IMG/VR virus record: IMGVR_UViG_3300045242_000030 | Coordinates: 1 to 35,816 of that record | Source of the DNA: a virus | Reading direction: 5' to 3' (one strand) | DNA: 35,816 bases | Part shown: one piece after another, positions 7,738 to 15,921 of the stretch | Position numbering within the stretch: position 1 is the stretch's first letter | Layout: the number at the start of each line of letters is the position of its first letter | Notes under the pieces: generated by a model | What the model was told of the DNA's origin: nothing | Seen by the model: the letters and a program-made list of their open reading frames with translations, nothing else | Databases searched by the model: none | Program-made: the position numbers and the translations under genes

Positions 7738-8205
7738 TTACTCTCCACCAGCCCCACCGCCCGGCGATTCGACCGGGGGAGGAGGGGTAACTTCTTGTCT
7801 GACGAGGACCACCGGAGGGACAGCCGCGACACTCGTCAAGCCCTGGACGACTTGTCTCAAAGCTTCGAGGGATTGGGCGTTCGCGGCGTTCTGCTGGTCC
7901 TGTGTGGCCGTCACTTGGGCCTGCACCGAAGATATCTGCGAGGTCAACTGGCTTTGCGTCACCACCTCTGGTAGAGATGGAAAAGCCGCCCCGCCGAGCT
8001 TTCTCGCACCGAGGTCCTTGATGTGGCCCCACCAGTCGTCATTGATCATCACCGGCTTGGTCTTGTCGCCGTTGATGTAGCCGATTGGAACTCCGGGATG
8101 CGGTCTCCACTTCTTCTTGACTGGAGCCGTGACCAGCGCAATCGTGGCCGTACTCGCCCCTCGCAGCGGGAGGAGTGCCGCGAACGTCGTGGAGGTCGTT
8201 GCCAT
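7738..8205 (-). CDS. Tail-associated protein with coiled-coil, unknown function
   Basis: A 155-aa protein. Residues 25-75 hold a compact segment with GVPIGYINGDKT and INDDWWGHIKDLG; residues 80-120 form a Gln-rich helical stretch likely to be a coiled coil; the tail is Pro/Gly-rich (TPPPPVESPGGGAGGE). Its ATG shares one base with the previous stop (TGATG) and its stop abuts the next start, so it is embedded in the late operon between a beta-rich tail protein and the ejection genes. The position is that of the P22 needle and gp14 genes, and the coiled coil would suit a tail-needle-like or assembly protein, but I do not recognise the family. Confidence 0.75.
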   Translation of the reverse strand: MATTSTTFAALLPLRGASTATIALVTAPVKKKWRPHPGVPIGYINGDKTKPVMINDDWWGHIKDLGARKLGGAAFPSLPEVVTQSQLTSQISSVQAQVTATQDQQNAANAQSLEALRQVVQGLTSVAAVPPVVLVRQEVTPPPPVESPGGGAGGE

Positions 8206-8786
8206 CAGTCAGGGACAGAAAGCGAGCCAGCGGTGACGGTATGTGTCCCTTGTACCGAGTGGACTTGTTCTGTAATCGCAACCACCCAACAACCTGAACC
8301 AGCACCAGAGGAGAGGTCGAGAGCCGTCCCACCCGAAGTCGCAGCTACAGCGAAGGTGTCCGTCAGGGCATCCCTTACGAAGTAAGTCACGCCCTCGGTA
8401 ATCCCCCCAGGAGGCGCCCCGAAGAAGACGATCTTCTGCGTGTCCGAGTACCCGTGTCCCGTGGCGTAGACAAGATCGAGGGACGGACTGACCACGAAGT
8501 TCTTATACAGGCCCCCACCGTTGGGGATGGCGAACTTGAACGAACCCGCGCCCCAGACTCCAATCCACTTGATCGTGCAGGCCGGAACGTCGAAGGCCAC
8601 GGAGGCATTGAGAAGACGCGCCCCACCGCTCGAGGCGTTGAACGTCGCAGCTTCTCTCGCGTAGGCAGGAGAGCCACCCGTCACCTCGCTCGCGCCCGTG
8701 GTGCCGGGATAGTCGGTGTGCAGGGACAACTGATCCATGATCACGCCGTCGAGGGCTTGATTCTTTGCTACGGTCGCGAACGTCAT
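8205..8786 (-). CDS. Beta-rich minor structural protein
   Basis: A 193-aa protein, probably mostly beta strand. It opens with MTFATVAKNQALDGV and contains DYPGTTGASEVTGG and a repeat-like segment GITEGVTYFVRDALTDTFAVA, a pattern I know from small phage tail or fibre-associated proteins. No enzyme motif or signal peptide. It overlaps the gp10-like gene by four bases upstream (ATGA) and the next gene by one base. It follows the head-tail connector and precedes the ejection genes, so it is probably part of the tail machine. Confidence 0.78.
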   Translation of the reverse strand: MTFATVAKNQALDGVIMDQLSLHTDYPGTTGASEVTGGSPAYAREAATFNASSGGARLLNASVAFDVPACTIKWIGVWGAGSFKFAIPNGGGLYKNFVVSPSLDLVYATGHGYSDTQKIVFFGAPPGGITEGVTYFVRDALTDTFAVAATSGGTALDLSSGAGSGCWVVAITEQVHSVQGTHTVTAGSLSVPD

Positions 8787-10168
8787 GACCTACCCTGCGC
8801 GCTCTCGAGTTGAGCATCCACGATGTCGAAACGTGCGTTCCCGGTGAAGCGCACCTTCCAGGCACGGTGTTTCGACCGCCCCAACATGCGCCAGATCAGG
8901 ACCGCGAACTTCTCCCCCACCCGTCCGAGTTCCTGGACGATGGGGTTAGACCACGACTTCCCGGAGTTGTCCGTCCACGAGAGCTCGACCAGCGGGATCT
9001 CGCCCTGCGGTGTTTCCCCGGTCGTGCAGTTCAGGTGGAAGGCTCCGTAGAACGTCCAGCCCATCGAGTCGTAGTACGGAGAGATCCGTTCCCGTACCAG
9101 CGGGTCGCCCGCCTTCTGATGAACGTCGCTGTCCAGGGCGTATACCTTGCCGTCCGAAGCCCCCAGCAGGTGCTTCCCGAAGGCAGACGAATGACACACC
9201 GCCCGATCCGGGGTGAACTGACCCACCCCGTCCAGATCGACTCGCTCGTGCCACTCCCCGGCCCTGATTTCATAGACCCACGTAGACGTTAGACCGGGCG
9301 CATTGAGGGCATAGAAGGTCGCGCCGTTCTCCTGGTAGCAGTAGGCGTTGGCCTCCGAGACATCCGAAGCCTGTAGGGCCTCCTCCACAGCCACGTTGCT
9401 GATCCGCACCGCCTGGTATCCGTTCAGGCGATAGACGACTCCGACCCCGTTTCTGTCCTGTCCGACCCAGAAGGCAGAGTTGTCAACTGCGCGAACAGAG
9501 TGGGGAGCCATGCAGCCCACTTCGATGGTAGTTCCCTCTCTCTCGAAGGGAAAGAGAGCCGCCCCGGAGTTGAACCAGACCTCTGTACTCGTCTGCCCGA
9601 GGAGGATCACCCGCCTCTGGACAGCCACGATCCCCACGAGGTCGTCAGGCTGGCTCTCCGCGGTGGCGAAGTCGAGGGGGTCTTCCGTGGTCGCGTCGTT
9701 GATCCCGGAGATGTAGAACTGTCCCGTACCGGGTCGCCTGAAGAAGAAGTAATTGTCCGAAAAGCAGACCGTCTCCGAGCCGTAGAAGCCCGGGGAATCG
9801 ATCTGGGTAAATGTGTTCGTCGCGAGGGAAAGGACGTACCCGTTGGGACCGTCCACGATGACCAGTTGGCTGATCCCGTACGCCATCTCCACGACGCCCG
9901 AGGAGGTCTGGAGCACACCCCGATTCGTCGCTACGCCGTTGCTGTCTAGCTCATAGAGTGAGCCACCCGCCACGAAGAACACCCGGTCGTTGGTCGCCAG
10001 CGTCCCACGGACCACGGACCCGAGATCGGCGAAGACCGTATACCCGGGGACGGATTGGAGAACCGCCCCCTTCTCTGCGCCCTCGAGTGGGACGAGATAC
10101 ATCCCCACCGTCCGCTCGATGGACGCCTTCTTGAGCGCCAGCGAGTACGACGAGCCGAGGAAGTTCAC
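8783..10168 (-). CDS. gp10-like packaged-DNA stabilisation / tail accessory factor
   Basis: A 461-aa protein made of repeated beta-strand units that suggest a propeller. It resembles the P22 gp10 family in length (P22 gp10 is about 472 aa), in repeated segments such as LVIVDGPNGYVLSL, FYISGINDATT and STEVWFNSG, and in position after the gp4-like gene. In P22, gp10 joins gp4 under the portal to close the filled head and forms the platform for needle and spikes. I choose the GTG at 10168 because it overlaps the upstream TGA by four bases (GTGA) and reads MNFLGSSYSL; longer versions begin inside the upstream coding sequence. Family assignment is from memory of the pattern. Confidence 0.82.
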   Translation of the reverse strand: MNFLGSSYSLALKKASIERTVGMYLVPLEGAEKGAVLQSVPGYTVFADLGSVVRGTLATNDRVFFVAGGSLYELDSNGVATNRGVLQTSSGVVEMAYGISQLVIVDGPNGYVLSLATNTFTQIDSPGFYGSETVCFSDNYFFFRRPGTGQFYISGINDATTEDPLDFATAESQPDDLVGIVAVQRRVILLGQTSTEVWFNSGAALFPFEREGTTIEVGCMAPHSVRAVDNSAFWVGQDRNGVGVVYRLNGYQAVRISNVAVEEALQASDVSEANAYCYQENGATFYALNAPGLTSTWVYEIRAGEWHERVDLDGVGQFTPDRAVCHSSAFGKHLLGASDGKVYALDSDVHQKAGDPLVRERISPYYDSMGWTFYGAFHLNCTTGETPQGEIPLVELSWTDNSGKSWSNPIVQELGRVGEKFAVLIWRMLGRSKHRAWKVRFTGNARFDIVDAQLESAQGRS

Positions 10169-10527
10169 TTTTGCCGCCACAGCGCCCGCGCCATCTTGCA
10201 GTTCCTGCCGTCGTAGTCCTTGGAGCACTCCTCAGCGACGACCTCGCACATCTTCTTTCCAGCATCGATGAAGACGAAGTAGTCCTCAGCCTGGAACCGC
10301 CCAACTCCTGCGACAAGAATCCCGTTCGGATAGAGGAGCTTGAAAGCCGCTATACGTTCATCCCTGGTCCCGATTGGCACCCTGTTCCCCATTCCTTCGA
10401 CCCGACAGCCGTTCGCCATCGCGTCACGGCACTCCCTGACCATATGAGCTATGAGGTCGCGTTGTTCGGGGGTTGCGGGGGCGGCTTGTGCCAGGCTGAC
10501 GAACAGGAGCAGCAGGAGTGCTTTCAC
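10165..10527 (-). CDS. Secreted cysteine-rich protein of unknown function
   Basis: A 120-aa protein with a textbook signal peptide, MKALLLLLFVSLAQA, probably cleaved before APATPEQ. The mature part has five cysteines (33, 41, 94, 101, 110) that could form disulfides in the periplasm. It is wedged between the G8-domain gene and the gp10-like gene and overlaps both by four bases. A secreted soluble protein is unusual inside a tail-gene block, where products normally assemble in the cytoplasm. It could act on the envelope late in infection, block a second phage, or inhibit a host periplasmic enzyme. No family recognised. Confidence 0.75.
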   Translation of the reverse strand: MKALLLLLFVSLAQAAPATPEQRDLIAHMVRECRDAMANGCRVEGMGNRVPIGTRDERIAAFKLLYPNGILVAGVGRFQAEDYFVFIDAGKKMCEVVAEECSKDYDGRNCKMARALWRQK

Positions 10528-13493
10528 TGGCGGACCTCGAGGGCGAAGTTGTAGTCCTCGGTCTGGCTGTAGTTGCCGACCGTGACCTGATTGAAGGGAC
10601 CCGAGGGCTGGAACAGCTTCACCCAGAGGACGTTATTGGTCGTGTCCCGCCAGTAAGCCGTCGTCACCGAGGCAAGCAGGATCGCTTTCGATGCAGCAGA
10701 GGGAACCGCCGTACCCGTCCCAGCGGTGTAGATGTTGGAGGGGATGACGCCTACGCTCGTCAGGGGCGCGGCATTCGCCCACGGGAGACCGACATAGACG
10801 AAATCCGCTACGTTGTCGAATCCCTTGATGAACTGATATCGCCCGCGCTTGATTGCGTGAGTCGTGGAGGGCATCGTGAACCGCACCGCCCCACCAATCG
10901 GAATCGAGCAGATGCCCCCGGGGAAGTTCTGCCCCCCCGTGGGGTCGGTGTCATACGTCGCCAGCGAAACATCCGCGAGAGCTGTCGTGTCCACCCGCTG
11001 CCAGAGGATGCGGTCCCGGGAGATGTCGTTCGGAACCGTGTCGATGGGACCAATCCCCGCATTGCTGCCGAGGTTGTCCATCGGATAGATACCGATCTGC
11101 TGCGTCGTCGCGGCGCGCATGCCGATGGGGATTCCGTTCGCCGTCAGGGCTGTGGTCGTCTGCCCCGTCGTGAAGAAGGGCATGTCCGGGATGCAGGTAA
11201 TCCCAGCCCCCGCATTGAACATTGTCCCCCAATGGTCATAGAACGCAGTGCACATCGCGTTCCACGGGGAGCCGTTGAACATCGAGCCACCCGACCATGT
11301 ATTGAATGGCGGAAGGTTCTGGATGTTCGGGCCCGGCGTCATGTACATCGCAAAGCCGACCCCAATCCTCCAGTTGGTGAAGTCCTTGGAGAAACTGAAA
11401 TAAGGCTGCGTGTAATTATCGAATCCGCCGAAGAAGCAGCGCATCCACAGATGGCTCCGCGCATCCCGCCCGAGGGGAGCGGGAGTGGTCGGTGCGTACC
11501 CGATGGCCGTCAGGTCGCGGATGTGGAAAGTCCCGTGGTAGGAGACCGCGCCGTTCGGAATGCCGTAGTCCACCCCCTCGTCGTTGAGCGACTTCTCGAT
11601 GAAGGTAAATCCAGTCCCCGAGCCGAACTGCGTCGTCCCGTGCAGCGAGAAGCCGAAGTTGTCGGCGAACCGAAACCCGGTATAGACGGGGATGTAGACG
11701 GTGTGGTGGTAGCCACTCCCCGACCCGAAGGTAATGGCTCCCCCGCCGTTCTTCCAATAGAAGTCGTTGCTCTGGACCCAGGGGACCTCGGGGCCACCCA
11801 TCGTTCCATCGGAGGTGGGACGGAGCTTGCCCGGGCTTCCGAGGTTTCCCTCCTCATCGGCTTGGGAGAGAAGCCCTTCCCGACCATGGACCCGGCCGCT
11901 GTGGCCCTCGTTGCTGTCCCACGTCAGGGGCGCGTAAGCCTCGGGGAAGATGTTGACCTTCGAACTGACGCCCCAGCAAGCGGCGGTGGCGCCGGAGGTG
12001 CTCGTTCGCGAGATCGAATTCCAGATTCCAGGTCCAACCGTATCCCCGCAGACGTTGCGGTTCACGTTGTTGTTCATGTTGGTGATCCAGATCCCCGCGG
12101 GGCCCTGGAGATCGTCCCAACTAAACGTCCCATCGTGCTTCTTGATCCGATAGCCTCTGGGTGCATAGGCAATCTGTGCCGGGGTGTCTCCCGTGCCCGG
12201 GTCGTTGGTCCTGTAGACCCGACAGTCCTCGAGCGTGTTCAGCATCTCCGAGGCGTCCTCGAAGAAGAACGCATGCCCGTAGATGTTCCACGCATAGCAG
12301 CGACGAACCTGAACGCCCCGACAGCCGTGGAGGGTCACGGCCCGGTTCATGCTGTTGGTAAACGTGCAGTCCTGAATGACCGCATTCCCTGCGGGATAGT
12401 CCCCCAGTACCGCCCCGGTGGCGATGACATAGCTCGTCATGTGGAAGTGGAAGGGATACCTCCCCTGCAATCCACCTTGGCCGGCGTTGTCCCACTGGAC
12501 GCCCTGGAGAATGATGACGCTCGTCGGGGCACCAGATCCCTGCATCACCATGTCGTGAGAGCCGAACCGTTTGTTCGTGAGCTCGGCGTCGTTGAATCCC
12601 TGGACCTTGTGCCTGCGGGAGACGTGGAGAACACGCGCTCTCTGATCCAGTGTCGCGGGGATGTTCGTGGTGGCTCTCAGTCCTCCCGTCCCGGTCGTGA
12701 ACCCCGTGGAAGCGTCTACGGTCAGGGTGTTGTTGTCGTTGAGGTACTGGACCTTCGCCCAACGCGAAAACCCAAGGCCGGGAGTGATCGTGACACTAGC
12801 GAGCCCGTTCGTGTCCGCGACGACGGTGAACTTCTCCGTCCGGTGAGTTACGGGATCGATGTAAAAGCCTGTAGGGCCGATGATGATCTGGTCCCCCGCC
12901 TTCCAGTCCACGCCCCTGTCGAGGGGGATGACCGTGGTCCCGTTCGGCAGCGAGTTGGGTCCACCGATGGCCGAGAGGTTTACCCGTGCCTCGGTGACCG
13001 AGGGGACGAAGCCGTAAATCTTGTACTGAAAGCCATCGGACATCAGGAAGCCGCGAATGGCTCCCGCCGATCCGTTGATGCCCCCCGAGTCGCCTGGATA
13101 GCTCGCAGTCGGCGTGTTTCCAGAGTGCGACGGCCCAGGGTTGTTCCCAACGAGAGCCGTCCCGTACATCGTCCGCGTATGGACGCGAAGGTTCGGGGTC
13201 GAGGAGGTGCCCGAGAGATAACGACCCGTGCTCGAGCCGATGAGCTGCTGCACGCGAAGCTCGGTGTCTACCGACGTGGAGACGATCAGGTCTCCCGAGA
13301 TCGTGAGGCTGTTGAGGATCGGCGTCGTGACATCGAGGACGACGGCCGTCCCATGAGGAATCGTGATGTTGTCGCCGGCCAGCGGGAGAGATCCACCCCA
13401 CGTCGCCGGGTCCGACCACAGCGTTCCCGTGGGAGGAGGTGGCGGAGGAGGAGCGACCGGAGGTGGCCGCTTGTGGTTCCCGGAGAGAAGCAT
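10524..13493 (-). CDS. G8-domain, CEMIP/TMEM2-like beta-helix tail protein (putative polysaccharide depolymerase)
   Basis: A 989-aa protein. After a short basic start and a polyproline linker (residues 10-21), a G8 domain begins at about 26: WSDPATWGG, AGDNITIPHGTAVVLDV and LTISGDL. Further on come segments that match, in order, landmarks of animal CEMIP (KIAA1199) and TMEM2: GRYPFHFHM (344-352), NRAVTLHG (383-390), GHAFFFEDASE (406-416), IWITNMNNNVNRN (468-480) and a late LWVKLFQP. Those proteins carry a G8 domain and a right-handed beta-helix and depolymerise hyaluronan. Here it sits among tail genes, so I infer a capsule- or glycan-degrading adhesin. Start chosen at 13493, where TGATG links it to the fibre gene; an ATG at 13541 would lie inside that gene. 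It lacks an obvious virion-binding N-terminal domain. Confidence 0.85.
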   Translation of the reverse strand: MLLSGNHKRPPPVAPPPPPPPTGTLWSDPATWGGSLPLAGDNITIPHGTAVVLDVTTPILNSLTISGDLIVSTSVDTELRVQQLIGSSTGRYLSGTSSTPNLRVHTRTMYGTALVGNNPGPSHSGNTPTASYPGDSGGINGSAGAIRGFLMSDGFQYKIYGFVPSVTEARVNLSAIGGPNSLPNGTTVIPLDRGVDWKAGDQIIIGPTGFYIDPVTHRTEKFTVVADTNGLASVTITPGLGFSRWAKVQYLNDNNTLTVDASTGFTTGTGGLRATTNIPATLDQRARVLHVSRRHKVQGFNDAELTNKRFGSHDMVMQGSGAPTSVIILQGVQWDNAGQGGLQGRYPFHFHMTSYVIATGAVLGDYPAGNAVIQDCTFTNSMNRAVTLHGCRGVQVRRCYAWNIYGHAFFFEDASEMLNTLEDCRVYRTNDPGTGDTPAQIAYAPRGYRIKKHDGTFSWDDLQGPAGIWITNMNNNVNRNVCGDTVGPGIWNSISRTSTSGATAACWGVSSKVNIFPEAYAPLTWDSNEGHSGRVHGREGLLSQADEEGNLGSPGKLRPTSDGTMGGPEVPWVQSNDFYWKNGGGAITFGSGSGYHHTVYIPVYTGFRFADNFGFSLHGTTQFGSGTGFTFIEKSLNDEGVDYGIPNGAVSYHGTFHIRDLTAIGYAPTTPAPLGRDARSHLWMRCFFGGFDNYTQPYFSFSKDFTNWRIGVGFAMYMTPGPNIQNLPPFNTWSGGSMFNGSPWNAMCTAFYDHWGTMFNAGAGITCIPDMPFFTTGQTTTALTANGIPIGMRAATTQQIGIYPMDNLGSNAGIGPIDTVPNDISRDRILWQRVDTTALADVSLATYDTDPTGGQNFPGGICSIPIGGAVRFTMPSTTHAIKRGRYQFIKGFDNVADFVYVGLPWANAAPLTSVGVIPSNIYTAGTGTAVPSAASKAILLASVTTAYWRDTTNNVLWVKLFQPSGPFNQVTVGNYSQTEDYNFALEVRQ

Positions 13494-15214
13494 CAGGAGC
13501 CCACGTCGTACCGGATGGCTTGCAGGAAGATCGGAACCCAACGACCAGCGGTGCCCGTCTCGAGATCGACCGTGAGCGTTCCGCCTGTCGTCGGGCGGTA
13601 GCTGATGACCCGATCAAACGGGCTGATCCCGAACTGGTGCGTATTGGTGAAGGTCTCCACCAGAGGACCCGCGCTCCCATCGCTGAGGGTGCAAGTCAGG
13701 CGACCGACCGTGACCGTGCTTGCTGCGGGCTCGTCGGAGTCTTCGTAGAAGCCGAACACCAGGCCGAGCTTGCTGAGAACACCCGTGGTGGACGTGACCG
13801 TGAAGCGAATCCTCGTGGTCCCCGCCTCGGTGGTGACGTTGTACGAGAATGCGTGGTCCCCGTCTCCGTTCGCGGCTCCAAAATCGTTCTCGGCCAGCGT
13901 GAACGGCGTGGTGTAGGAGGTTCCCGCATAGTCGGAACTGATCGAGGTAACACTGCCCCGTGTGAGGTTCGTGAGCGAAAGCGTTCCGATTGCCGTCCCG
14001 CCCGTCTTGCCGGCGTTGTCTCCTCCGTCTACGTAGCCCCAATCGCTTGCCCCGACGAGGGTCATCGCGGCGGCACCGAAAGGAGCGCTGCTCAAGACCG
14101 GAGAACCGCCCCCACCCCCCGCAGGGATCGGGATCGTGTTGGTCGTGAACGTCGTGGGCGTGAAGGTGCAGCCGATGGAGTGGCTGGCGTCACCCGAGAC
14201 GAGGAGGTACGTGCTCGCGGTCGCGCTCGAGATGTTCGAGCCGTCGCGCGTCCACTGGAAAGTCCCGGTCCAACCAGAGGCAGGAGTACAGGTCAGCGTC
14301 GAACCGACCGTTGCACTACCAGTGACCGTGGCGAGCGTGAAAGTCCCGCCCCCTCCTCCGCTGTTGCTCGGAATGGCTGAACGCCAGGCACTCCCATTCC
14401 ACTCAAAGCCGCCGATCTCGTTCGGATTAAGCGTGAGCTTGTAGCCTGTGGCAGCAGACGCTCCGGTGAACGTCATCACCCCACTCGCACCCGCGTGGGT
14501 GACGGTGATGAACGTCCCGTTGGTGGGAGAGCCACCGGCGCTGATCGGGAAGGTGGTATCGAGGGTGCCGTGCCAGAAGTTGGCGCGGTCGCCGTTGTTG
14601 GCCGCCGTCAGCGTTACCGTCCCCGTGCCGAGATCGACTGCACCGAGGATGTCCGCCTTGAGGGCAATTGCAGCCGCCTGGAGCGTGCTGACGGGCTTGT
14701 CCGTGTCTGCGGTGTTATCGACACTCCCGAGCCCGACGTGGACCTTGGTGACACCGGAAACGGTGCCGGTGAAGACGGGGCTTGCCGTGGGAGCTTTGGC
14801 GTTCAGGGCCGCTTGTTGGGCTGCGCTGACGGGCTTGGAGTTGTCCGAAGTGTTGTCTACGTTCGCAAGTCCGACCGTCGTCTTGGTGATCCCCGAGACG
14901 GTGCCGGTGAACGTCGGGTTCGCGGTCGGAGCCTTCGCCGCAAGAGCGGCAGACAAGGGCGCGTTGGTCGTCGGCAAAGGAACGGTGGACGAGTCCGTCA
15001 GATCGACGTATCTCGATGCGCCTCCACCACCACCACCCGTGCCCGTGACGTAACCCAAGAGGTTCCACGTAGTTACGCCGTCACCGATCTTGAGCTTGTT
15101 GGTGTCGGTCTCGAAGCCCTGCTGTCCCGCCAGGAGAACCGGGTTCTGGGTGGCCCATGCGGCAGCGGTCTTGTTGGCGATCTGGATCGGGCCATGAATG
15201 GCTGCGGTGCTCAT
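13493..15214 (-). CDS. Tail fibre with tropism-type N-terminus, tandem repeats and Ig-like domain
   Basis: A 573-aa modular fibre. Residues 20-55 hold the short beta motif common at the start of phage fibres (LLAGQQGFETDTNKLKIGDG, TTWNLLGY), then a poly-Gly linker. Two 46-residue repeats follow at 96-141 and 142-187, each with PTFTGTVSG or PVFTGTVSG, VGL and VDNT, as in many phage fibre shafts. Residues 291-357 form an Ig-like domain (TLTCTPASGWTGTFQW, VSGDASHSIGCTFTPT). A Gly linker leads to a C-terminal beta domain of about 200 residues, the likely receptor-binding tip. It overlaps the gp4-like gene by four bases and the G8 gene by one. It may anchor the G8 protein to the virion (inference). 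Confidence 0.88.
   Translation of the reverse strand: MSTAAIHGPIQIANKTAAAWATQNPVLLAGQQGFETDTNKLKIGDGVTTWNLLGYVTGTGGGGGGASRYVDLTDSSTVPLPTTNAPLSAALAAKAPTANPTFTGTVSGITKTTVGLANVDNTSDNSKPVSAAQQAALNAKAPTASPVFTGTVSGVTKVHVGLGSVDNTADTDKPVSTLQAAAIALKADILGAVDLGTGTVTLTAANNGDRANFWHGTLDTTFPISAGGSPTNGTFITVTHAGASGVMTFTGASAATGYKLTLNPNEIGGFEWNGSAWRSAIPSNSGGGGGTFTLATVTGSATVGSTLTCTPASGWTGTFQWTRDGSNISSATASTYLLVSGDASHSIGCTFTPTTFTTNTIPIPAGGGGGSPVLSSAPFGAAAMTLVGASDWGYVDGGDNAGKTGGTAIGTLSLTNLTRGSVTSISSDYAGTSYTTPFTLAENDFGAANGDGDHAFSYNVTTEAGTTRIRFTVTSTTGVLSKLGLVFGFYEDSDEPAASTVTVGRLTCTLSDGSAGPLVETFTNTHQFGISPFDRVISYRPTTGGTLTVDLETGTAGRWVPIFLQAIRYDVGS
14654..14929. repeat. Two tandem 138-bp coding repeats in the fibre gene
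   Basis: Two consecutive 46-codon units (14929-14792 and 14791-14654, read on the minus strand) encode near-identical fibre-shaft modules sharing FTGTVSG, TK, VGL and VDNT. They probably arose by internal duplication and could change number by recombination. Confidence 0.75.
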
Positions 15215-15921
15215 GTGTTGTCGATTGCGCCGTCGTAGTTGTCGCCGGAGAAGCCCGGGGGATAGAGGGAGCCACCAGCGGACTCGTAGCCCTCGAGTTG
15301 CGGGGTGACGTGGTTGCTACGCTTGAGCACCCGTCTCGCCCTCAAGGCTCTCTGCTCGAGCGTGGGAGGAAGAGGCCGGGAGAAGTCGTCCGCGAGGTCT
15401 TCGGCCAGGGAAAGCTGAAGACATCTCCTCGTGCCCGGCCTCAGCACAACGTCGGTATTGAGGGAGGTGAACTCCGAGAGCCGGCTGTACACCCCGACGT
15501 GGATCTCCACATGGGAGGGGACCGGGTAGAGAGAGAAGATGCCCGACCCGTCGTCGTAGTAACCGACCCGAGGCCATGGCCCTAGAACGCTCTTGAGCGA
15601 GATCGAGGCGAACTCGTCGTAGTTCACCAGGTCTATCTGGCGGTCAATGTTGGAGAAACGCGCGAAGGCGTGTTCCAGTCTCAAAGGCACGAAGGGGACG
15701 ACGATGGTCCCCGTGGGTCCGATGGTGATCGTGGAAGCCGTCGCAAACCCGCTGTATTCGTTCGTGGAGAACGCATAGAGCGATTCGATGGCCCACGCAT
15801 CGAGCATGTCGTTCAGGCGCTCGAGGCCGAGTTGCGCCTCTTCGGGACCGAGGCTCTGCCCCGCCTGCTTGACGCCGATGATGCTCAGGGCACTCTCGAC
15901 TATGGTTCGCGCGGTGGTCAT
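15211..15921 (-). CDS. gp4-like head completion / tail accessory factor
   Basis: A 236-aa protein. The N-terminal helices (MTTARTIVESALSIIGV, then EEAQLGLERLNDMLDAWAIE) are the hallmark of the P22 gp4-type head-completion family, which binds under the portal and starts tail assembly. The remainder is beta-rich, with FARFSNIDRQIDLVNYDEF and a late stretch rich in Arg. P22 gp4 is shorter (about 166 aa). It overlaps the glycosyltransferase gene by four bases (ATGA at 15921-15918) and the fibre gene by four. It is encoded after the coat gene, as in P22. I am fairly sure of the family. Confidence 0.85.
   Translation of the reverse strand: MTTARTIVESALSIIGVKQAGQSLGPEEAQLGLERLNDMLDAWAIESLYAFSTNEYSGFATASTITIGPTGTIVVPFVPLRLEHAFARFSNIDRQIDLVNYDEFASISLKSVLGPWPRVGYYDDGSGIFSLYPVPSHVEIHVGVYSRLSEFTSLNTDVVLRPGTRRCLQLSLAEDLADDFSRPLPPTLEQRALRARRVLKRSNHVTPQLEGYESAGGSLYPPGFSGDNYDGAIDNT

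Noticed and set aside
13493-13541. Longer N-terminus for the G8 protein starting at 13541
   Set aside because: It would add 16 residues inside the fibre gene. The ATG at 13493 forms the TGATG junction used throughout this operon.
10518-13601. A plus-strand open frame of over 1000 codons
   Set aside because: It is the antisense of the G8-domain gene. Its product is Arg/Val/Gly-rich with no domain, as expected for a shadow frame in GC-rich DNA.
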